36,311 bases of DNA from Ophiothrix spiculata (lineage: Eukaryota > Echinodermata > Ophiuroidea > Amphilepidida > Ophiotrichidae): NCBI GenBank assembly GCA_000969725.1, contig JXSR01S032913.1. One strand, written 5' to 3'. This document shows positions 19,104 through 28,899 of this stretch, in pieces (within the stretch, counting starts at the first letter, position 1; the number at the start of each line of letters is the position of its first letter). The translations under genes were made by a program, and so were the position numbers. The notes below the pieces were generated by a model. That model saw nothing but the letters and a program-made list of their open reading frames with translations. It searched no databases and had not been told where the DNA came from.

Positions 19104-19339
19104 GTGATGACTCACCCCGAAAAGAAGGACTTTGCAAGATACAGGTGAATATAGGCAGCAAAAAATAAAGAACATAATAAGAATTTCCGGCAAATTTTCT
19201 GTTGTAAAATTTGACCGCATTGATCAATTTCAACAAGTAAGGTGTCATTTAAAAGCTTAAAAAATGCTGCAATAGATGAAATGAAAAAAATAAAAATGAT
19301 ATCATCTGCAAAGTCCCCCCTTTCGAGGTGAGCCATCAC
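19104..19339 (-). mobile_element. 236-bp MITE, GTGATGACTCACC family, copy 2
   Basis: Same family as 18302-18532, inverted. Ends GTGATGACTCACC and GTGATGGCTCACC pair, and ATAT flanks both sides (19100-19103, 19340-19343). Different 4-bp flanks at the two copies (AATT, ATAT) support a 4-bp target-site duplication rather than part of the ends. The superfamily is not assigned. Confidence 0.93.
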
Positions 19340-19484
19340 ATATATATACAATCACTACCCTTAATGCAGTGGTCACAACCGGTCGTATGTTCATGTACGT
19401 GCTGTCTGCGTGAAAAAAAACCAACATATAGGCAAAATTGTTCGAAACGTACGTTGTATAGGTACCAACTCAAAGTTAAGGAAT

Positions 19485-19985
19485 CATCAAAAGAAACTGA
19501 GGCTAAATAATGTAATAATTAAACGCTAAAACAAGATACGACGATATGCTTTAATGAGAATATTCCTCAAATGCCTTTAAAATAAGCAACATACACTTGA
19601 GTACTGAACAGAAAAATATATCTTTTAAGTATTGATGGATCTTTTTAGGTAGACACCATTTATGAAATAATTATAAGCATCGTGACGGATTACGACATCA
19701 ATTCAACAAATATGTGCCAATAAAACTGGCAAAACGGCGTCAACAACAATAGCCTTGAGTAACTATTGCACGTGATCACACGGGCTGTCGATTACAAAAT
19801 GTCAAGTGCTTGTTAGAAGTGTCATTCCTCTCGCCCTTTTTCTAGCACCTTGATACAATTTTTCCACACATGAGTAAGAACATTTAATACCGTAAAATCC
19901 GATCTCTCCCAAGGTGATGATGTAATATGATCATTTTCAATCATAATTTTCACAACACTAGAATAATTCTAAAACGTTGAAATCA
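19485..19985 (+). repeat. Segmental duplication copy B, middle block
   Basis: Partner of 12150-12610. It contains the highly conserved core at about 19767-19833, and extra sequence near 19845-19895 missing from copy A. Confidence 0.93.
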
Positions 19986-19989
19986 TTTT

Positions 19990-20340
19990 GTATCTTTTGT
20001 TACATCAGAATCATAAATAATACATCCCCTCTTGCTGGAATATGGCCTAATAATTTACATTATGCTGTCCACATGTATATTCTTCTTTTTCCCTATTAAC
20101 ATCCAACGTTTTATAAATTCTCATAATGAATTTCACAAGATTCATCCATTATTATACATTTCCCTTCCCTTCTTTTTATTATCGCACGAAATGGGGCTAG
20201 AGTTAGGGTTAATAGTTATCCTAATTATGTATTCTTTATTTCACGTTAATTTCATATCAAGTTCCGATTTTATTAGCATTACAAACTAAACAGGTTAACA
20301 ACCTCCTAAATAGATTTGGTGTAGCAGATACAGACTGATC
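19990..20340. other. AT-rich interval without recognised features
   Basis: Contains GAGTTAGGGTTAATAG near 20198, a single telomere-like string and not an array. The 85-codon frame is Phe/Ile-rich and unsupported. Confidence 0.45.
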
Positions 20341-20349
20341 CATGAAGGT

Positions 20350-20890
20350 AATCTCTCCCCTTAAGGCTACAGTCCCTAAAAACGCCTCGCTCGGCTGAAT
20401 GTCTTGTTTACTGCAAGTTTTTACCAACTTACACCTATCAGAATATCAAACGTTTTGGCGTACATATTGAATAGAGTCTCTAGTTTATACATGGAACTTT
20501 ACTAGTGATTTCACGTCCATTATCAAGGTCAAAATGACACCTAAAGACTACTTCGAAAAACTTGACCCTTTTTCGCCGAAACCTCATAATTTCATGATGT
20601 TCGAACAATTCGTCTGGTTTCAAATGTTGACAGATTGTAGGCTTGATACTTCTAATTGAATTACAACCAATATTTTATAAATATGCTGAGTTGATTTTGA
20701 ATGATAATGTAACAAACCCGCGTTGTTTTGTCCGAAAATCCGGACGTGAATTACGACTTTGAGCTGTGAATTGCCTGTTTTAAGTATCTTCATTATTTAA
20801 ATTTTGTCTGATATACGCATTCGCATAATTTACTTACGTGAATCTGTCAAGCTACTTTGCATATAAAGTCGGTGAAAGTCTATTTAGTGG
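20350..20890 (-). repeat. Dispersed repeat R1, copy 2
   Basis: Inverted relative to the 33915-34395 copy and close to it along its full length. Shared words on the minus strand: GTAAGTAAATTATGCGAATG, ATATCAGACAAAAT, AACGCGGGTTTGTTACATTA, GTCAACATTTGAAA, TCGAACATCATGAAATT and a right end GGGACTGTAGCCTTAA. Confidence 0.92.
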
Positions 20891-20894
20891 TGTG

Positions 20895-21480
20895 ATATAT
20901 CCAAGCCAATCAAGACTACAAAACTGTTATTTATCTCAGATACAGCTTCATAGAACTGAGATAACTTTTTTTCCCAAATATTTTTTGCCAAGAAATTGAA
21001 AGCAAAAATAGGCATTTCATTACGTCATGTTTCCCGAAGCTATTCACTTGTCTGTAAACCCACTCAATGATTCGGCTCCAAGTTTATTCGACTTACTTTA
21101 GCGTGCCCCATGTAAAGATTCATATATATATATACACTTCTTAAACAATTGTTATTTGTTTAATTAATGTAAAGGCAAAATAAAATTGACAAAATACGTT
21201 TATAACATTATGAGCATAACATTCATAGTTGTTTATTTTATATTACTGATTTCAGCCTCTTGGACTAATAACGAAACGAAATTTTGAAAATGTTGGTAAC
21301 CACACAATTTAATGTACGTGTTAGATCTCTCAAATCATCTCGAAAATTATCATAGTTTTATTTTATAAAATAAACACTATATTTCCATTCTTTGAATAGA
21401 AATAATAGTGTTGATAGTGTTTCATATCTAAAAAATAAATAATTTAGAACAAACTTGAACGAAGCAGATTTTTGATCAAT
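20895..21480. other. AT-rich interval with a short (AT)n run
   Basis: A short TA dinucleotide run at about 21122-21134. Otherwise nothing recognised until segmental block B-right begins. Confidence 0.45.
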
Positions 21481-21484
21481 ATGC

Positions 21485-21790
21485 TTCATAAAATATATAC
21501 ACCGACTTCACTTTTTGAAACACTAAAAATAGTATTACTTTCAATAAACAAATATAATTATGGATGGCGAGCAATAATAATGTCCTCTCATCCAGGTCAT
21601 ATCATAGCTACTTCAATTACATTCCTCTCCTGAAGGACGGTCTTGAAAGGAATTAAATCCTTCCCAGTGGAATTCTGTCTGCCATGGATCACAAATTAAT
21701 CACCTAAACATAGAAATGAAATGAATACTGCCCTAAGAAAATTAATATGTAGACTATGATGTATCATTACCTCGAACTTGGGATTGCAAA
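21485..21790 (+). repeat. Segmental duplication copy B, right block
   Basis: Partner of 14680-15002. It lacks the 20-bp tandem duplication and the 192-bp MITE found in copy A, so it preserves the earlier state at both places. Confidence 0.93.
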
Positions 21791-21794
21791 ATGG

Positions 21795-22225
21795 TCTTTC
21801 ATAACAAAAAGGCTGTATCTACTGTATCAAACATAATATGTGTACACAGTTCCTTCCTTTCTCTTTAGCATGGGAACTGGATTTAAGGGAAATGAAATTA
21901 ACTGTAATGTTTTGTATCTACACATGCTTCCTTTTAACATTGCATGGCATATTTTATCTCCTTGTTATCTTTAAGCTTACAAAAATTGATCGTGTATGTC
22001 CGTAAGAAATTTATGGTCTCGCGTCAGAAATAGCTCCATCAAATATATGGGATCTGTTTCATATTACTAGTACTTAGAAAAAAGTGACAAAGTGGCATGT
22101 TTTTTCTAATGTTTTAATATGAAACACAAAATAGGACCAGTTTGTGACTTATTATCTTATCCCGATGTACATAACATGATGCGTTCTAATTTAAGTTCTG
22201 TCAATCTTATTAGTAGTAATTATAC
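21795..22225. other. AT-rich interval without recognised features
   Basis: No gene, RNA or repeat supported. Confidence 0.45.
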
Positions 22226-22919
22226 GGTCACCAAAAAATAAGTCCCCTTGGATGACCAGACTTTATCAAGACGGAACTCTCCATGTGGGATTTATTTCAT
22301 TTAGAAAGAAAGTTTTTGTCTGGGGAAACATTTGTCTATACAACATAATATACCATTTCTTGAAGGTAATGTCGCTTTTGAACAAGGCCCACTTGTTCCA
22401 AAACCGGTTTTTGAAAACTGCAGAAAAAAAGTTGCATTTAACTTCGTCTAGCCTGCTTGTAGTAACTTCTGTCAAATTCAATTTGGTCATCATCGCTTTA
22501 ATATGACCCACTGCCATAGTCCACATGATTTCAATATAATGCACGATAATGGTAACATCATATCTTGAAAATGAGAGTATGAGACTCGATTAACCATTTT
22601 GACGTTCAGGCAATAGAGAATCTTGGGAATAAAATCACGGATAATCTAAACTTTCATATCTTCATAACTTAATGGAAACATGTTAGGATTTCACAAAGTG
22701 CGTGAGTGCAACTTTTTTCCCGCCGATTTTTGAAAAAAAAAATGATTGTTGTTCGAAAAAAGACATACACAGTTTCATCAAATGGTGACGTATGTTTCGT
22801 GAACTAATCTTTTCCTAAACAGAAGCTTATTTTGTGCAAGAGAAAAGCATTCAACATAAAGAGTTCAGTCATGACAAAGTCTGGTCATTAAGGAGGGAAC
22901 TTATTTTTTATGAGTTACC
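22226..22919. mobile_element. About 694-bp inverted-repeat DNA element
   Basis: The left end reads GGTCACC..AAAAAATAAGTCCCC then ATGACCAGACTTT. The right end inverted reads GGTAACTC..AAAAAATAAGTTCCC then ATGACCAGACTTT. These are about 40-bp imperfect inverted ends with the same word order. TA-rich flanks would suit a Tc1/mariner-type origin, but this is inference. Two frames of 84 and 92 codons inside match no transposase motif I know, so it is probably non-autonomous or degenerate. Confidence 0.72.
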
Positions 22920-22924
22920 CTCTC

Positions 22925-23590
22925 TTGTAAAAAATTGTCTTGATCCGAATTTTACAATTAGGTTTTAGTGAAAAAGGCCTTTTGAAGTATTTGAAAATAT
23001 CTGAAATATATTCAAAGGGAAGAAACCCATAAGATACGTTCTGTTGTTTTAATAAAATGTGTAAGTGAACAATAGTACACTTATAGGCCAAAATAGGCAG
23101 AAATGCACTATGGTCATCCTCATGGCGTAAGTAATCAGTGATTCACAGCCACAAGAAATGTGAGGACAGACGTCACAATACAGGAATACAGGGTAGCGCC
23201 TCCCCCCCCCCCAAAAAAAAACAAGAAGAAGAAGAAGAAGAAGAAGCGCAACGAACTTCAAGATTTTCTTCTGAGAAAGCAGAGTACAATTTTGAACAAA
23301 TTTGATTATACAGTAATATGATTGTACTATTGGTTTTTACAAGATTTGTGTTTCGTGTAATTTAACTAGCTGATTCAAAAGTTATAGCACATTTTGTAAC
23401 GACTTTAAAGAGAGGGTCATGCGCCGTAAATTGGGTTACTTTTTGGTAACACAGAGAAAATGGGCAAAACCAGGAGTTTTCACTTTGCATTACTTAAACT
23501 TTAAAACTATTCACATTAAGATAGGATAAATATATATATTTTTAAAGTGTAAAAAGGAAGGAATCATCCTATTATAGATAGTTTCAAGGT
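22925..23590. other. Unannotated interval with homopolymers
   Basis: Contains a C run followed by an A run (about 23202-23221) and then a microsatellite. A short ACAGGGTGT duplication begins at about 23598. No coding evidence. Confidence 0.45.
23222..23247 (+). repeat. (AAG)n microsatellite
   Basis: About eight AAG units directly after an A run and a C run. The Leu-rich frame on the opposite strand is an artefact of this repeat. Confidence 0.93.
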
Positions 23591-23596
23591 CATTAT

Positions 23597-23632
23597 ACAG
23601 GGTGTGCAGAAAATATACAGGGTGTAACAAAC
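23597..23632 (+). repeat. ATACAGGGTGT direct repeat
   Basis: ATACAGGGTGT occurs twice, about 26 bp apart. ACAGGGTGT is a common terminal or subterminal word of animal DNA transposons, but no inverted partner was found. Confidence 0.5.
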
Positions 23633-23798
23633 ATATTTCAGATGCCAATTTGGTGACCAAGAACTTGCTTAATATTCAATATAGCTACATACATCACAAG
23701 TACCATCCAGTATCTTCTAGATAAACCTCTTTTTAGTTTTTCGTCTATTATCCAATAGCTTATTCAGGGTGATTTAACTTAAAACAAATAATGACTCC

Positions 23799-24094
23799 AG
23801 ATGACCCCTAAAAATACTTTCACCCCCAATTGGTCATGTCACATGTCAACCCCCTAAAGGGGTATCCTAGTACCCAAGTCTTATGAAAATTCATGAAAGT
23901 ATGTGGAAATAGTGACATATTTTCCAACCACTTGTACCTATCTTGACCATAGAGGTTTTTTGACCCAAGATGACCCACATCACCTTTAATTCCATTTATT
24001 CTTTATGTCACATGTGTACCCTTACCATGGTATCCTTGTGGCCAAATCTTATGAAAATCTATGCAAGTATGTGGGAATAACACCCAATTATGTG
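23799..24094 (+). repeat. Tandem duplication with about 169-bp period
   Basis: Two diverged units start AGATGACCC and share ATGTCACATGT, GTATCCT.GT, CTTATGAAAAT and CAAGTATGTGG.AATA. They are old enough that only the ordered words remain. Confidence 0.85.
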
Positions 24095-24099
24095 AATAA

Positions 24100-24340
24100 G
24101 CGGCTCCTCATCCACCGGCTCCTCACCAGGCTGCACCGCTTTGATTAATTAACACATTTAAATTAAAAATTAAATTAGCTAAACACACAAATTTTTCATT
24201 TTATCAAAATATATTTATTCCCCTCGCAGTAATATGATACCAAATTTACTAATTTAAAGCATGAAATAAGGGAATTACGACATACAAAACATAATGCAGT
24301 TAGGGAATTTGTTACTGCACCGCTTTATTAGGTTACCCAA
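24100..24340. other. Short interval without recognised features
   Basis: CTGCACCGCTTT occurs at about 24130 and 24315, possibly the edges of a small duplication. Nothing else. Confidence 0.4.
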
Positions 24341-24342
24341 TA

Positions 24343-25256
24343 TACACGGTTGCTCATATAGTTGGAATAAAAATATTGTATCACTTTTTTTTTTTATGTA
24401 AGGGTCGATTTATGATGAAAATATCTGGAACTTATGTTGCTTTTGGTCAGATTTGATAGTTAATCTTGTTGTGTGTGAAATCGAATTCCGAATGTGATCA
24501 TTTTTCTCATGTACTGGTAAGGGGGAAACAACAAAAATGGGTCAAAAACGTGATTTTTAGGTCTAATTTCGCCTTGTTCAAGGTCACTTCTCTACTCAAG
24601 TTGAGTGGTCATATGGAATGTTTATCTGTAGTAGAGTGATAACCAGGGATTAAAAGTCTTTGTCTCGCTTGACTGAGTCAAGAGAATGCTTGGAAGCAAA
24701 GCACAAAATGATCCTTCGACGCCCATCAATTTACAAAAATATGGTTGTGGTAAACGTGGAAAGGTCCCTGACGGTATATGACATCCTCAAAACTTTTTAA
24801 GATGTCATAAGCCGCCGGGAGTCATTCCAAGTTCACTAAAACCCTATTTATGTCAATTGAGGGGCGTTGAAGGGCCATCTTGTGCTTTGCTTCCAAGCAT
24901 TCTTTTGGCTCAGTCAAGCGTGACAAAGACTTTTAATCCCTGGTTATCACTCTACTACAGATAAACATTCCATATGACCACTCAACTTGAGTAGAGAAGT
25001 GACCTTGAACAAGGCGGGGTCAAATCAAATTTGACCTAAAAATCAAGTTTTTGGCCCATTTTAATTTGTTGTTGTCCCCTTACCAGTACATGAGAATATT
25101 GATCACATTCGGAGTTCCATTTCACACCCAACACAATTACCTATCAAATCTAACCAAACGCAACATAAGTTTCTAGATATTCTCATCATAAATTGACTAA
25201 GTTACATAAAAAAGTAGTAACAATAATTTTATTCCAACTATAAGAGCAACCGTGTA
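24343..25256. mobile_element. 914-bp near-perfect palindromic (fold-back) element
   Basis: The two halves of about 457 bp are reverse complements of each other from end to centre (about 24800), with scattered mismatches and small indels and essentially no unique loop. Ends read TACACGGTTGCTC; TA repeats on both outer sides (TATACACGG..CCGTGTATA), consistent with a TA target duplication as in Tc1/mariner elements. Paired internal landmarks include CTCATGTACTGGTAAGGGG, GTTGAGTGGTCATATGGAAT, GATAACCAGGGATTAAAAGT, AATGCTTGGAAGCAAAGCAC and GACGGTATATGACATCCTCA. No coding capacity. A transcript across it would form a ~450-bp duplex. Confidence 0.95.
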
Positions 25257-25259
25257 TAA

Positions 25260-25605
25260 CACATGACCAGAGGTAAGACGTATACGACATACGTAGACAA
25301 GAACTATGAGGTGTATCTAGCTTTATGGAGGCAATGTAGAAGACCTGGACTTCAGTGAGTTTTATTTAACAAATGATATGTTCAACAAAACCTAACGACA
25401 CTTTTAAAGGCCATTAAAACCTTTTCAGGATCAGTGCAAATTAATAGAAAGGCATTTTCACATTCAATCCTTATGATACACATTATCAAAAATGTTCGGT
25501 AGAGTGGCAGAAATGATTTTATACCATCCTATTAAAATAAGAATATCTTTTGAACGCCTTTTTCATATATCCCAATTCTTTCGGCTTTCTGAAGTGAAAT
25601 TCATG
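25260..25605. other. Unannotated spacer between two DNA elements
   Basis: No feature recognised between the palindromic element and the hAT-type element. Confidence 0.45.
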
Positions 25606-26199
25606 AACTACTTCAGTTGGTGGGCAACCTACGGCCCACGGGCCGCATGCGGCCCGCGAGCTCTTTTTGTGCGGCCAAGCCCACAAAGAAAAAAAATAAA
25701 TATGTACAATTTGGAAAAGGAAGCTGCAAAATAAAAAGTCATATTGCGCATGGAATAAACTTGTCATCTAAGCAATGGTCAGAAATATGGTATTCTTCGA
25801 AAGTTGAACAAAGTCGCTTTTATACTGTATAAATACATAACAATTGGTTTTTTTTCTTTATCCATTCTTAATGCTTATGCTTTGCATTTCCGAAAACGTC
25901 AACGAACTGCACTCGATCAAAGCTTGTCAGGGAGTAAAATGTATAATTGAGATAAACGCGGTCACATATATCATGATGGTGTATTTTATCCATTTTTGGA
26001 GGAACACAAATTGTTACTATGCAATATGATATATACAAATATTTTCGCACAAGCAAGACACAATGAGGATTAATGTACTCACGGGTTTTTCCCCTTTGAA
26101 GTAGGGAATATTATATACATTCCCTAAAAAACAATGAGGAGCTTATTTTCTATATACGTTAAAATAAAAGATAATAATGCAGAATAGTATGCATGCTGA

Positions 26200-26269
26200 T
26201 GAAAAATATATAAAATATATTTGCTGGTAAAAAATGAAAAATATATAAACTATATTTGCTGGTAAATAA
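26200..26269 (+). repeat. 35-bp tandem duplication
   Basis: TGAAAAATATATAAA.TATATTTGCTGGTAAA occurs twice head to tail with two or three differences, inside the hAT-type element. Confidence 0.92.
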
Positions 26270-26443
26270 TTTCAACTGGTATTTTTGCCCAGGTGATGTA
26301 TATAATACATTACTATAATTTGCGTCATAAAATTTGTTGTAATATCTTAAAACCTGTCGTGTTTCAGATTTCGTTATGCGAGTGTAAGAAAGTCGTCGTA
26401 TCTGCAAAACAGTTTCAGTTTTTCATAAATGTGGTTTGCAGCT

Positions 26444-26524
26444 ATTGAAATGGTTCTTCAGGTGTCCTTCACTGCTCTTGACATTGTTCTTCAGGTGATC
26501 GTCACGTTAATAACCATTTCAAAA
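26444..26524. repeat. 11-bp inverted repeat around a TTCTTCAGGTG direct repeat
   Basis: TTGAAATGGTT and AACCATTTCAA enclose two copies of GTTCTTCAGGTG. Possible small nested element; function unknown. Confidence 0.55.
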
Positions 26525-27109
26525 GCCATTCATAAATGGGAGAGAAAATGTGAGGGTTTTCGCAATCAAGTGACAAAGTGATAAATAATAACACCAGCAG
26601 TAGCGACATTTTTGTCGGCTGATGTTTTGATGAATTATTTGCAAATACTTTAACATATGACCAAAATACATTTATATAGCTGTGAGTAAGGAAATTCGTT
26701 TCCCATACTGAGCAAAGAGAATGTTCCAGGTCTTCCTTGATGTTTTTCAGAATATGTTTTTGCTAGTTGCTAACTTGCACCAGAAGTGTCTATAGGTAGG
26801 AAAAATTGATACTACACCAGGAAAATTTGTATTTGAAAATGACGTACTAGTTTGCCTTCTGGAGATCAAACATAGGGACATTCGAAGTAAAATTTTGCAG
26901 ACTATTTTTGGTGCAAATTTCGATTGATGCACCTTTTAAAATGCGTAAAGGCAGCTAAAGGGTTTATTAACGTCAAAAAGGGGGTCATGATAGTAGAAAC
27001 ATAGATCCAATGAAATCTTTTAGTCCTTTAGATACGGCCCACGAAAAATGTAAGAACTCTTTTTGGCCTGCGGTAGTAAAAAGGTTGCCCACCACTGATC
27101 TACTTAAAC

Positions 27110-27995
27110 AAAAACTTGTTTGGTTACTATTTATTTTGTTCTTTATTATTGCACCTACTTCGTCTATTGCGTTTTTATTGAGTCACTCGGTATACTTTAT
27201 AATATTTGTATTTAGTATATTTCGAATTCGTCTTTACCAAAATCATCTTTATCTGTTCCCAATAAACATACTGATCAAAAGGACTTGCAATACACCAGTC
27301 CGAATTACTTTGCTTTTGGACGTCTAGAATTTGTTCGTTTGCGTCATTAGGTTTTACTCTGAGAAGCGAGGATGTCAGTGTAGTTGATTACTTATTTAAT
27401 GAGTAGAGAAGTGGATAGTACGTAGATTAAAAAGTGTAGTATCCAAAAAAGAACAAAATTTGCACAGAAATGGCTCAAATTGAGAGAGAATTAATTTGTA
27501 ATATATCATTCTATGATGGTGGTGTGACTATCTAAATCCTAACTTTGTACTTCAGATGGATTGACCAGCTAAAAAATCAAAAAAAGGTCCCGAAGATAAT
27601 TCAATAATATATTAAAAGAGAAATAATTTCATCAAAAATAATTTGTTTTCCCTTCACTGGTGTAGAAACAATATCTTTTTAAAATTTGAAACTAGAAACA
27701 CTGTTTTCACACCATTTTTTCCACCGGTGGCAAAAAAAAGTTGGTAAAAGCAGTTTTCTCCAATATTCCTCAAAAATCATGAACAACTACTGGTAGGTTA
27801 TATTACTAGAAACATGTTCTAATGATTCATATAAAAATATGTAGGTAAAAAATTAGTGGGAAGAATCTAGACCATTCCCTTTAAGTGGTCGTGCTGTACA
27901 TTTATTATTCTACAATTTTTCCAATTCAATTTAAAAAAAAAAATCATTGTTGAACGACAGGCATTGAATATGTATAAAAACATCACACGGTACAT
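27110..27995. other. AT-rich interval without recognised features
   Basis: The frame at 27010-27327 starts inside the hAT-type end and is not a gene. CCACCGGTGG (27721-27730) is a 10-bp palindrome of no known meaning. Confidence 0.45.
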
Positions 27996-28059
27996 TAACC
28001 CTAACTCTCTACCCCACTTTTCCGTTCAGAAACTATCTCCTCGGAAACTTGCAAGTCAT

Positions 28060-28140
28060 TAATATCGGCTTCCACCTGGGTTCGAACCCGGTATTTCCCG
28101 TATCCCAAACCAATTATCACCATGTCAAGCCACCGATCAG
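28060..28140 (-). repeat. tRNA-derived SINE head, family 3
   Basis: Read on the minus strand, an A-box-like TGGCTTGACATGG is followed 44 bases later by a perfect B-box GGTTCGAACCC, the normal tRNA spacing. GGCTT and AAGCC bracket it like an acceptor stem. The anticodon arm does not fold cleanly, so this is a tRNA-like relic rather than a tRNA gene. Confidence 0.6.
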
Positions 28141-28244
28141 GCACTGCCATGGCAGCTATTTCGTGATCATTACTAACTCCGGTCTATTCTACGTAACTTT
28201 GCAGAATGGGATTTTTTTGGTATTTGGTAGGGGTAGGGTTAACC

Positions 28245-28492
28245 AGGCAGCAAACAATAAGATTAGCCAGAAGAAGTAAAGAAAGTAAACAAGGGTCTAA
28301 GACCTTGTTATGATTTGATTACCAGCGTTTGGCTACACTAAACGAATCATTCAAGACAAGAGAATAACAACACAATATTATTAGATTGACAAGGGAAACA
28401 ACAAAATATAGGAGCTTGAGTATCTAGGTCAGTTGAATAACATTCATTAGGGTGTTTATTGTAAAAAGACTTTTGACCTACCTGTACGAGGG
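28245..28492 (+). repeat. Dispersed repeat R2, copy 1
   Basis: Aligns directly with 31629-31862 through AGCAAACAA.AAGA, ACAAGGGTCTAAGACC.TGTT, ATGATTTGAT, TTCAAGAC..GAGAAT, CATAATATTATTA-like words, AAGGGA.ACAA and CTACCTGTA. Copies are about 3.4 kb apart in the same orientation, so this is a local duplication or an interspersed element. Confidence 0.87.
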
Positions 28493-28509
28493 GGTGTCAC
28501 AAAGTTTTA

Positions 28510-28896
28510 AACTTTACCCATAAGCATGATAAGGGAAGGATCTATCAAATAAATTTGATCAGAATAGTCATTCGTCCTTATGTACATTATTATTTCTTTC
28601 TTATACTAAGGGGCGATAGATGTAAGCAGGTAACCTGTCCTTTAACCACATAACCTGCATGGAGAAAATTGAGCCACGCGGCGTGATGAAGTCCTTGCAG
28701 TTGGACGAACTTTACCCAGAAGGGAAGGACCTGTCAAGTAAATTTTGTTGGAATAGTCATTCGTTCTATGTACATTATGTTGTAATATGGTCTCATAAGT
28801 AGGTTTTCTTTCTTATGCACGGGGCGATAGATGTAAACAGGTAACCTGCTCTGAAACCACATAACCTGCATAGAGAAAATCTAGCCACGCGTAGTT
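28510..28896 (+). repeat. Tandem duplication with about 198-bp period
   Basis: Two units (28510-28683 and 28708-28896) share AACTTTACCCA, AATAGTCATTCGT, TATGTACATTAT, TTTCTTTCTTAT, GGGGCGATAGATGTAA, CAGGTAACCTG, CCACATAACCTGCAT and GCCACGCG. CAGGTAACCTG is itself a palindrome. The second unit holds an extra ~25 bp. Confidence 0.92.
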
Positions 28897-28899
28897 GAT

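Larger units (their letters stand above)
25614..27097. mobile_element. Non-autonomous hAT-type element, 1484 bp, with 8-bp target duplication
   Basis: Inverted ends CAGTTGGTGGGCAACC and CAGTGGTGGGCAACC (one-base indel) are followed by C/G-rich subterminal words (CGGCCCACGGGCCGC on the left; CGGCCCACG inside the right end). Flanks are AACTACTT (25606-25613) and ATCTACTT (27098-27105), 7 of 8 identical, the 8-bp duplication expected of hAT transposases. The interior has no transposase-like frame. It carries the dispersed fragment also seen at 2428-2477 and a 35-bp tandem repeat at 26200. Likely a MITE-like derivative carrying captured or filler DNA. Confidence 0.9.

Noticed and set aside
20190-20215. 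Telomere-like GTTAGGGTTA string (also near 3510, 27995 and 28230)
   Set aside because: Single units only, no array; expected by chance or from transposon ends.
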